A stretch of DNA of 60,217 nt from Solirubrobacterales bacterium (GTDB lineage Bacteria; Actinomycetota; Thermoleophilia; Solirubrobacterales; Solirubrobacteraceae): NCBI GenBank assembly GCA_019240655.1, contig JAFAXX010000146.1:1-60217 (forward strand). The letters run 5' to 3'. This document shows, piece by piece, positions 42,651 through 49,541 of this stretch; within the stretch, counting starts at the first letter, position 1; each line of letters starts with the position of its first letter. The notes below the pieces were generated by a model. It saw only the letters and a program-made list of their open reading frames with translations, was not told the origin of the DNA and made no database searches. Position numbers and translations under genes: made by a program.

Positions 42651-44246
42651 ATGCCCACCATCGAGCTGATCGTCGCGCTGGTGCTGGCCGCGGCTACGCT
42701 GGCCGGCCTCGCGCGCCTGGTCAACCTCCACTACGCGATCCTGCTCGTCCTCGGCGGCCTCGTCCTCGGGTTCGTGCCGGGAGTGAAGGCTCCGGCGATC
42801 CGACCGGACATCATCCTCTTCGTGTTTCTGCCGCCGCTGATCTATGCGGCGGCCTACCGCTCCTCGACCCGGGATCTCCGCGCCAACGCGGGACCGGTGG
42901 CGCGGCTCGCCATCGGGCTCGTCCTGTTCACGATGGGAGCGGTGGCGGTGGTGGCGCACGCCGTGGCGCCGATCGGCTGGGGGCCGGCGGTGGTGCTCGG
43001 GGCGATCCTCGGACCGACCGATCCGGTGGCCGCCACCGCGCTGCTGCGGCGCGTCGGCGCCCCCGACCGCATCGCGACGATCCTCGAGGGCGAGTCGCTG
43101 GTCAACGACGGCACCGGGCTGACGGTGTACAAGCTCGCAGTGGCGGCCGTCGTGTCGGGAGCGTTCTCGATCGCATCGGGTTTCGTCGGCCTGCTGGTCG
43201 CGCTCTGCGGCATCGGCATCGGCTTGCTCGCCGGCGTGGTGTCGGCCGAGGTGCGCCGGCGGATCGACGAGCCGCCGATCGAGGTAAGCATCTCGCTGCT
43301 CACCGCCTATCTCGCCTACATCCCGGCCGACCGGATCGGCAGCTCCGGGATCCTGGCCGCCGTAGCCGCCGGCCTGTACACCGGCCGGCGATCCGCCACG
43401 ATCCTGACCGCGCAGTCGCGGTTGCAGATGCTCGCGTTCTGGAACGTGATGACGTTCCTGCTCGAGTCCGTGCTCTTCCTCCTCGTCGGCTTGCAGCTGA
43501 GGACGATCGTCGATGGCCTGCACGGCGGGATCATCGTGCCGCTGCTCGAGTCGGCCGCGGTCGTGCTCACCGTAATCGTCGCCCGGCTGGGCTGGATGTT
43601 CGTGGTGCCGGTCGTGCTCAGGCTGATCCGCGTGAACGTCCGCCGACCCGCCGCCTCGCGGCGCCGCCCCGAGCACGCCGACGCCCGCAGCGGCGAGCTG
43701 CTCGTGCTCGGCTGGAGCGGGATGCGGGGAGCGGTTTCACTGGCCGCCGCGCTGGCCATCCCGCTGACCGCGGACGGCCATCCGTTTCCCGGCCGCGACG
43801 TGATCATCTTCATCACATATATGACGATCGTCGGCACGCTGGTGATCGGCGGGCTGACCCTGCCGATCCTGGTCAGTGCGCTCGGGGTAGCCGAGGGCGA
43901 GGAGCTGGCGCGGGCCGAAGCCAAAGCCCGGATGCAGCTCGCCTACGCCGCGCTGCAGCGGATCGACGAAGCGGCCGAACGCGGCGAGTTGCCCGACGCG
44001 GCGCTCGATCAGCTGCGCTCGGTGTACGAGTCGCGCCTGCATCGCCTCGCCCCGCGGGTCGACGGTGCCCGAGAGATCGGCGGCGAGAGCGAGGTGGCCT
44101 GGCAGGTCAGGGAGCTTCAGCGGGAGCTGGTCAGCACCGAGCGCGCGCGCCTGCGAGAGATACGCCGTGAGGGCCAGATCACGCTCCACGCGGCGCGGCG
44201 AATCCAACGCGACCTGGACCTGGAGGAGTCGCGGATCGCGGCCTGA
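42651..44246 (+). CDS. CPA1-family Na+/H+ antiporter
   Basis: A 531-residue cation/proton exchanger with about twelve helices and a cytoplasmic helical tail past residue 410. The ion-site segments are LGPTDPVAATALL near residues 121-133 and LEGESLVNDGTG near 146-157; the acidic residues there carry ions. FLPPLIYAAAY and GMRGAVSLAAALAIP are also family landmarks. It exports Na+ or K+ and helps control cytoplasmic pH. It begins at ATG 42651, 59 bases after the methyltransferase gene. Confidence 0.92.
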   Translation: MPTIELIVALVLAAATLAGLARLVNLHYAILLVLGGLVLGFVPGVKAPAIRPDIILFVFLPPLIYAAAYRSSTRDLRANAGPVARLAIGLVLFTMGAVAVVAHAVAPIGWGPAVVLGAILGPTDPVAATALLRRVGAPDRIATILEGESLVNDGTGLTVYKLAVAAVVSGAFSIASGFVGLLVALCGIGIGLLAGVVSAEVRRRIDEPPIEVSISLLTAYLAYIPADRIGSSGILAAVAAGLYTGRRSATILTAQSRLQMLAFWNVMTFLLESVLFLLVGLQLRTIVDGLHGGIIVPLLESAAVVLTVIVARLGWMFVVPVVLRLIRVNVRRPAASRRRPEHADARSGELLVLGWSGMRGAVSLAAALAIPLTADGHPFPGRDVIIFITYMTIVGTLVIGGLTLPILVSALGVAEGEELARAEAKARMQLAYAALQRIDEAAERGELPDAALDQLRSVYESRLHRLAPRVDGAREIGGESEVAWQVRELQRELVSTERARLREIRREGQITLHAARRIQRDLDLEESRIAA

Positions 44247-44408
44247 GCGGCGGAGAGGGCGCGGGTCCGAACTGGTCTAGCCGCTCGTCCCCGCGCCCAC
44301 TGCGTCCAGCGCTGGCAAACTCGGGTACCGCAGAGAGCCGGCCCCTACTCATATCCGCTCGCGGCGCCCGCAAACCCGATTGCCGTCCGGGATCGAGCAG
44401 CGAGAAGG

Positions 44409-44492
44409 TGCGGCTGAGAGGACTTGAACCTCCACGCCCCGAAGGGCACAGGCACCTGAAGCCTGCGCGTCTACCGATTCCGCCACAGCCGC
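44409..44492 (-). tRNA. tRNA-Leu (anticodon CAG)
   Basis: Minus-strand type II tRNA. The acceptor GCGGCTG pairs with CAGCCGC, the anticodon loop TTCAGGT gives CAG, a long variable arm (CCC..GGG) follows, and the T-loop is TTCAAGT. CCA is not encoded. It reads CUG, the main Leu codon in this genome. Confidence 0.97.
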
Positions 44493-44596
44493 GGCCGCGA
44501 TCAACTTAGCAGGACGGAGGGCCGCCGGCGGCCCCTCGGGCGCTCCGTGTACCGGTGTCGGGCGCCGCCGCCGGCGGCCGCTCGGGCGCTCGCGTC

Positions 44597-44640
44597 GCCG
44601 GGGCCGGGCACGGCCGGGGCCGGGCACGGCCGGGGCCGGT
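44597..44640. repeat. 16-bp tandem repeat between tRNAs
   Basis: The unit GGCCGGGGCCGGGCAC occurs about 2.7 times in a row between tRNA-Leu and tRNA-Glu, after a stretch with GCCGCCGGCGGC inverted pieces. Its function, if any, is unknown; it could help end transcription of the tRNAs. Confidence 0.65.
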
Positions 44641-44669
44641 CGACTCCGCTACCCTCACCACCGGACCCC

Positions 44670-44742
44670 GCCGCTATCGTCTAGGGGACTAGGACGCCGC
44701 CCTCTCACGGCGGAAACCCGGGTTCGAATCCCGGTAGCGGTA
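44670..44742 (+). tRNA. tRNA-Glu (anticodon CUC)
   Basis: The acceptor GCCGCTA pairs with TAGCGGT with a terminal G-U, the anticodon stem CCGCC/GGCGG holds loop CTCTCAC, and the T-arm CCGGG/CCCGG has loop TTCGAAT. CCA is not encoded. It reads GAG. Confidence 0.96.
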
Positions 44743-44881
44743 CTTCGGGAACCGTGGACACCCGGGCATCCGAGGTTCTCTCCTCGTCAGCCTTCCTCGC
44801 CGAACGGCGACTCCTCGGGATCGACGACGCAGTCGGCCAGCGCCGAGCCGTCGTGGCCCAGCAGCTAGCGCAAGGGTGGGC

Positions 44882-45553
44882 TCAGTCGGCGAACGAGCGC
44901 GCGGCGTGCGATCGAAGGGCACGCCCGTGTCCGAACAGGGCGGCGGTGAAGCCGGCGTCGCGCAGGCGCCGGAAGCTGGCCAGCGCCTCCGTGGGGTTCT
45001 CGGCGGCGGGATGCGGGCCAACGCGGGTGATGTTCGCCGCGGCGTCCCCGGTGAAGAGAACCCCGCGCTCCTCCCACAACAGCGCCACGTGCCCGATCTG
45101 GTGGCCGGGCGTGTCGATGACCCGAAACGGCCCCACGGCAGCCCCGTCGGCGAGCGTCGGCCGGGCGTCAACCGGCGCCACCCGCCACGGCAGCGCCAGC
45201 GTGACGTAGGGCACCATGGCTCGGCCCAGCGGCGTCGCAGCGCGCGGAAGCGCCTGCTTGTGGCCATCGCGTACGTAAGGCGCCGCGGCGGGCGAGACAT
45301 GGACCTCGGCGCCCGTGCGCTGTGCGAGCTCGGCGGCGTTGCCGGCGTGATCGGCGTGCGGGTGGGTGACGAGGATGCGCCGGATGTCATCGACGCCGAG
45401 CCCGGCGGCGTTGGCGGCGGCTTCGATCCTCGCCACATCACCCGGCGTACCGGTGTCAACGAGCGTCGGGACGTCGGCGCGCACGACAAACGCGTGCACG
45501 AGCGCCTTCGGGAACAGCGCCTCGAAGACGTCGGGGAGGACTTCGCGGGCCAT
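44882..45553 (-). CDS. Metallo-beta-lactamase-fold hydrolase
   Basis: A 223-residue MBL-fold protein. The zinc signature THPHADHAG lies near residues 62-70, followed by DTPGHQIGHVALL and LFTGDAAANI, which supply further ligands; FGHGRAL near the end adds the last His. The family includes thioesterases, lactonases and glyoxalase II-like enzymes. The start at 45553 is fixed by AGGAGG in front; the longer frame to 45781 is not coding. Divergent from the alcohol dehydrogenase gene. Confidence 0.88.
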   Translation of the reverse strand: MAREVLPDVFEALFPKALVHAFVVRADVPTLVDTGTPGDVARIEAAANAAGLGVDDIRRILVTHPHADHAGNAAELAQRTGAEVHVSPAAAPYVRDGHKQALPRAATPLGRAMVPYVTLALPWRVAPVDARPTLADGAAVGPFRVIDTPGHQIGHVALLWEERGVLFTGDAAANITRVGPHPAAENPTEALASFRRLRDAGFTAALFGHGRALRSHAARSFAD

Positions 45554-45717
45554 CGCCGTCCTCCTACCTCCGACCGTCGTGGGTAAACCACCGCTTCCGG
45601 CCGACCGCCATGCGTAGCCCACCGCTCCGGCGAACGCGGCCCGGCGCCGGACACGATCGACGTGTCGCCGCGCCAGATCAAGGATGATGTCTGACTTCGA
45701 CTGCCAACCCAGCCGCG

Positions 45718-45748
45718 GGGAAGGGGCGTGCCCGAGCACGCCCTTCCC
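45718..45748 (+). promoter_or_regulatory. Strong hairpin in the leader of the alcohol dehydrogenase gene
   Basis: Arms GGGAAGGGGCGTGC (45718-45731) and GCACGCCCTTCCC (45736-45748) pair over 13 bp with a single bulged G and a 4-base loop CCGA. It lies about 30 bases before the ATG, and the gene on the other side is divergent, so it is not an ordinary terminator of an upstream gene. It may regulate by attenuation or stabilise the mRNA. The ribosome binding site GGAGGAGAG follows it. Confidence 0.6.
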
Positions 45749-45779
45749 ACGCGGCCCGAGCTCACCGGAGGAGAGAAAC

Positions 45780-46892
45780 ATGCAGACGCAGGCAGCAGTG
45801 CTGTGGGATTACGGCCGCGACTGGGAGATCGAAGAGCTCACGCTGGACAACCCGCGAGAGGGCGAGGTGCTGGTCCGCCTCACCGCCTCCGGCCTGTGTC
45901 ATTCCGACGAGCACGTGAGGGTCGGCGACTTGCCGATGGACGCGCTGCCCGCGATCGGCGGGCACGAGGGAGCCGGGATCGTCGAGCGGGTCGGACCCGA
46001 GGTGCGGTCGGTGGCCGAGGGCGACCACGTGGTGCTGAGCTTCGTCCCGGCCTGCGGGCGCTGCCACTGGTGCGCGATCGGCCGCGAGAACCTCTGCGAC
46101 CAGGGTGCGGGCCTGCAGATCGGGCTCCAGCAGGACGGCACGAGCCGCCATCACGTTCGCGGCCAGGACGCGCGCCTGATGTGCATGCTCGGCACCTTCT
46201 CGACCCACACGGTGGTCAACGAGGACTCGGTCGTCAAGATCGACGAGGACATCCCGCTCGACAAGGCCGCGCTCGTCGGCTGCGGCGTCACCACCGGATT
46301 CGGCACCGCTGTCTACGGTGCCGAGGTCGGCGCCGGAGACACCGTCGTCGTGCTCGGGATCGGAGGCGTCGGCGCCAACGCGGTGCAGGGAGCGCGCCTG
46401 GCCGGCGCGACGCGAATCATCGCGATCGACCCGGCCGAGTTCAACCGCGAGCAGGCCCGAAAGTTCGGGGCCACCGAAACGTTCGCCTCAGCGGAGGAGG
46501 CGCTCGAGCCGCTGACGGAGATGACCCGCGGCGCGCTGGCCAACGCGGCGCTCGTGACCGTCGACGTCACGACGGCGAATGTCGTGGCCCAGGCGATCTC
46601 GCTGGTCGGCAAGGGGGGCAAGGTCGTGCTCACCGCGCTGGCGCCGGTGACGGCCAACCAGGCCGAGGTGCCGTTGTTCGAGGTCATCGCCTGGGAGAAG
46701 CGGATCATCGGCTGCCTCTTCGGCCATGCCAGCCCTCGCTCGGACATCCCGAAGCTCCTGGGGCTCTACCGGGACGGCGCGCTGCTGCTGGACGAACTCG
46801 TCACCCGCAGCTACACCCTCGAGCAGGTCAACGACGGCTACGAGGACATGCGCAGCCACCGCAACATACGTGGTCTGATCCGCTATGAGTGA
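45780..46892 (+). CDS. NDMA-dependent (mycofactocin-linked) zinc alcohol dehydrogenase
   Basis: A 370-residue medium-chain dehydrogenase close to the Rxyl_3153 (TIGR03989) family, whose members occur in genomes that make the peptide cofactor mycofactocin and carry tightly bound NAD. The catalytic zinc site includes GLCHSDEH (about 39-46) and GGHEGAG (about 60-66). The structural zinc loop is CGRCHWCAIGRENLC (about 93-107). The nucleotide-binding segment VVVLGIGGVGANAVQGA lies near 191-207. It oxidises alcohols with an external acceptor. It starts at ATG 45780 after GGAGGAGAG. No mycofactocin genes lie in the window. Confidence 0.9.
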   Translation: MQTQAAVLWDYGRDWEIEELTLDNPREGEVLVRLTASGLCHSDEHVRVGDLPMDALPAIGGHEGAGIVERVGPEVRSVAEGDHVVLSFVPACGRCHWCAIGRENLCDQGAGLQIGLQQDGTSRHHVRGQDARLMCMLGTFSTHTVVNEDSVVKIDEDIPLDKAALVGCGVTTGFGTAVYGAEVGAGDTVVVLGIGGVGANAVQGARLAGATRIIAIDPAEFNREQARKFGATETFASAEEALEPLTEMTRGALANAALVTVDVTTANVVAQAISLVGKGGKVVLTALAPVTANQAEVPLFEVIAWEKRIIGCLFGHASPRSDIPKLLGLYRDGALLLDELVTRSYTLEQVNDGYEDMRSHRNIRGLIRYE

Positions 46893-46910
46893 CCGACGCC
46901 GGCCGGTCAG

Positions 46911-46948
46911 CGGGGCCGCTGACCGACGCCGGCCGGTCAGCGGCCCCG
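46911..46948. terminator. 14-bp bidirectional terminator
   Basis: A perfect 14-bp inverted repeat, CGGGGCCGCTGACC and GGTCAGCGGCCCCG, with a 10-base loop. It lies between the converging alcohol dehydrogenase and SDR genes. The loop and right arm belong to a 24-base segment (TGACCGACGCCGGCCGGTCAGCGG) that is also present once just before, at 46890-46913, so the hairpin sits in a direct duplication. Confidence 0.75.
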
Positions 46949-47003
46949 CGCCGTAGCCGTAGCCGTAGCCGCCAAGCGAGCGCCGAGGCGACGGTCGGGA
47001 CGC

Positions 47004-47756
47004 TCACACGCCGTGCAGCGCACCTCCGTCGACCGCCAGCGCCGTCCCGGTGATGTACGCCGCTCGTTCCGAGCAGAGGAACGCCGCGGCCCATGCCATC
47101 TCCTCGGGACGGCCGATACGGCCGGCGGGCACGGTGGTGGCGGCCTGCGCTTCGGCGGCGGCCATGGATCCGGCCAGCGACGCGGCGCGCTCGGTGGCGA
47201 TCGACCCGGTCAGCAGCGTGTTGATCGTGACGCCGTCGCGCGCCACCTCGCGGGCCAAGGTCTTGTAGGCCGCCAGGCCGGCCGACCGCTCGGCGTTTGA
47301 GAGGATCAGCGGCTGGATCGGCTCACGGACCGTGGTCGAGGCGATCCCGACCACGCGGCCCCAGCGCCGCCGGCGCATCCCCGGTAGTACCGCGGAAAGC
47401 AGCGCGATCGGCGCGAGGACCAGCGTACGGTGGGCCTGCTCCCACTCCTCGGTGGACAGGGCGAGCGGATCGGGGTTGGCGGGCGGGCCGCCGGTGTTGG
47501 TGATGAGGATGTCCACCGGGCCGACCTCCGCGGCGATCCGCGCGAGCAGTCCGGGCACTGCGTCGAGATCACGGCTGTCCCACGCCAGTCCGGCCGCCGC
47601 GCCGATCTCGGCGGCCGCCTGGGCGGTCCGGTCGGCGTCGCGGGCGGTGATCACCACCCGCGCGCCCTCAGCCACCAGCGCCTCGGCCACCGCCCGGCCG
47701 ATGCCGCGACTGGCGCCACCGACGAGCGCCACCCGTCCCGTGATTCCGAGATCCAC
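47004..47756 (-). CDS. Short-chain dehydrogenase/reductase with altered active site
   Basis: A 250-residue SDR. The cofactor motif VGGASRGIGRAVAEAL (about 12-27) and the ITNTGGPPANPDPL segment are present, and VDGG near the end. The catalytic Ser is in GIASTTV. At the place of the usual YxxxK, the chain reads LSNAERSAGLAAYKTLA, with Asn where Tyr should be. Such members occur in the family and may have changed or lost reductase activity. It starts at GTG 47756 and converges with the alcohol dehydrogenase. Confidence 0.88.
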   Translation of the reverse strand: MDLGITGRVALVGGASRGIGRAVAEALVAEGARVVITARDADRTAQAAAEIGAAAGLAWDSRDLDAVPGLLARIAAEVGPVDILITNTGGPPANPDPLALSTEEWEQAHRTLVLAPIALLSAVLPGMRRRRWGRVVGIASTTVREPIQPLILSNAERSAGLAAYKTLAREVARDGVTINTLLTGSIATERAASLAGSMAAAEAQAATTVPAGRIGRPEEMAWAAAFLCSERAAYITGTALAVDGGALHGV

Positions 47757-47967
47757 GGTTTCAGTCGGTCACGAGCCGGCGCTCCGGCGAGACCGGCGCG
47801 ATATGGACGTCGGTGGGCGAGATGTCTGCCTCCACGGGGCGGTTAGCGGATCTGCGCACCCTACCGGTGCCGACTCGGCGAGTCCAAGGGCTCAGCTGGA
47901 GCGCGGCGGCCAGGGCATGATTTGCTTCGGTCGCGATAAGCGCGTCACCCAGAGAGAGGAGCCTCGG

Positions 47968-49116
47968 ATGATCGAGCCGTACCAGGCGGTGGGCCTGATC
48001 CAGTCGATGCGCGGCATCCGCCGTCGGGAGGAGATCGAGTGGAACCTCGAGCACATCTCCCACATGGTCAAGGCCGCGTCGTGGCTCTCGAGCATGGACC
48101 TTCCGGTAAGGCTGATCTGCATACCGGAGGGCGGCCTGCAGGGCTTCACCGACGAGGTGTTCGACCTCGATCACGAAGCGTACGCACGCGAGTGCGCGAT
48201 CGACGTCCCCGGCCCCGAGACCGAGTATCTCGGAAGGCTGGCGCAGCAGTGGAACGCGTACGTGATCGCCCAGGCCAAGGCACGCCATCCGGAGTTCCCG
48301 GGACGCTTCTTCAACGTCGGGTTCGTGATCGAGCCTGAGGACGGGTCGGTCATCCTCAAGCATCACAAGCTCGTGCCACTGCTCCCGGTCGAGCACTCGC
48401 TGACGCCGCACAACGTCTGGGATCGCTGGACCGAGCTCTACGGCCGGCGCCTCGACGCCTTCTACCCCGTGGCCGATACGGAGATCGGGCGGATCGGGAT
48501 CATGATGGCCAACGAGGCGTCGTACCCCGAGAACGCCCGCGGGCTCGCGATGAACGGATGCGAGATCGCGTATCGCGGTCCGTATCCGGCTCCCGGCGTG
48601 ATGAGCGGGATGTTCTCGGTCCAGAACCGGGCTCGCGCCCTGGACAACAACATGTACGTGATCGGCATGAACCTCGGCACCTACTTCCTGGACAAGGACG
48701 CGACGATCCCGATCGACACGTTCTCAGGCGGCTCGCAGATCGTCGATTACCGGGGTCAGATCGTGACCGAGGTGCCCTACGGCGCCGGCTCGACCTGGAT
48801 TGCCGGCACGATCGACATCGAGGCCCTGCGGCACTTCCGCGAGACGGCGCAGTGGGACAACTGGATGAAGGACCTGACCACCGAGCAGTACCAGCTCGTC
48901 TACGAACAGCCGATCTATCCGAAGAACCTCTACCTCGAGCGCCCGCCATACCGGCACGCCGAATACCGTGCGCACGTGGCTCAGAGGCAGGTGAGGCTGC
49001 TGCAGGACCGCGGTGTCTGGGCCCGCCCGGCCGGGACGGTGCGGACGCCGGAAGTCGAAACCGCCGACCGCCGGGGACAGCGCGACGACGCGCCCGCCGA
49101 GCCGCGGCTATCGTAA
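47968..49116 (+). CDS. Nitrilase-superfamily protein lacking the catalytic Cys
   Basis: A 382-residue carbon-nitrogen hydrolase-fold protein closest in layout to aliphatic amidase. Glu54 (IPEGG) and Lys134 (KHHKLVP) match two members of the catalytic triad. The Cys position reads IGIMMANEASYPENARG, with Ala181 where amidase has Cys in ICDDGNYPE. It therefore cannot use the standard covalent mechanism. A long C-terminal extension follows (after about residue 290), as in AmiE. It starts at ATG 47968 after AGAGAGGAG. A monooxygenase-type gene follows 28 bases later. Confidence 0.86.
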   Translation: MIEPYQAVGLIQSMRGIRRREEIEWNLEHISHMVKAASWLSSMDLPVRLICIPEGGLQGFTDEVFDLDHEAYARECAIDVPGPETEYLGRLAQQWNAYVIAQAKARHPEFPGRFFNVGFVIEPEDGSVILKHHKLVPLLPVEHSLTPHNVWDRWTELYGRRLDAFYPVADTEIGRIGIMMANEASYPENARGLAMNGCEIAYRGPYPAPGVMSGMFSVQNRARALDNNMYVIGMNLGTYFLDKDATIPIDTFSGGSQIVDYRGQIVTEVPYGAGSTWIAGTIDIEALRHFRETAQWDNWMKDLTTEQYQLVYEQPIYPKNLYLERPPYRHAEYRAHVAQRQVRLLQDRGVWARPAGTVRTPEVETADRRGQRDDAPAEPRLS

Positions 49117-49144
49117 GCCCGCCGCGAGCAGAGAGGAGATTCGC

Positions 49145-49489
49145 ATGTCGGAGATCGTGGTGGTCGGCTCGTTCACCGCCCGGCCGGGAAAGGAAGCCGA
49201 GGCGGCCGAGGCGTTTCGCGCCTTGATGGAGCCGACCCACGCCGAGGAGGGTTGCATCCTGTACGCGCTCCATCAGGGCGCCGACGACCCGCGACGGCTG
49301 GCGTTCGTCGAGCGGTGGGCTTCACGGCAGTCGCTCGACGCCCATCTGGCCAGCGCGCACGTCCAGCAGGTGCTTGCCCGAGCCGACGAGCTGTTCTCGG
49401 ATAGCGGCGACATCGTCGTCTATGACGCGCTCCCGGGCGGCGAGCGTCGCAAGGGCTCGCTCGCGGCACACGCCGGCGAGTCGGCGTAG
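49145..49489 (+). CDS. Antibiotic biosynthesis monooxygenase (ABM) domain protein
   Basis: A 114-residue ferredoxin-like-fold protein with an ABM domain in residues 1-95: IVVVGSFTARPGKEAEAAEAF, EEGCILYALHQGADDPRRLA and FVERWASRQSLDAHLAS. Relatives are small-molecule oxygenases or heme or quinone-handling proteins that need no cofactor. It lies right behind the nitrilase-like gene with GAGAGGAG before the ATG, so the two are probably co-transcribed. Confidence 0.88.
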   Translation: MSEIVVVGSFTARPGKEAEAAEAFRALMEPTHAEEGCILYALHQGADDPRRLAFVERWASRQSLDAHLASAHVQQVLARADELFSDSGDIVVYDALPGGERRKGSLAAHAGESA

Positions 49490-49541
49490 CTCGTCCGAGC
49501 CTGGAGCGCTCAGGGCGCGCGCCGCGGCCGGCGGCGAGCCG

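Noticed and set aside
47761-47832. 24-codon minus-strand ORF ending four bases before the SDR start
   Set aside because: No homology and no ribosome binding site; the coincidence is not enough to call a leader peptide.
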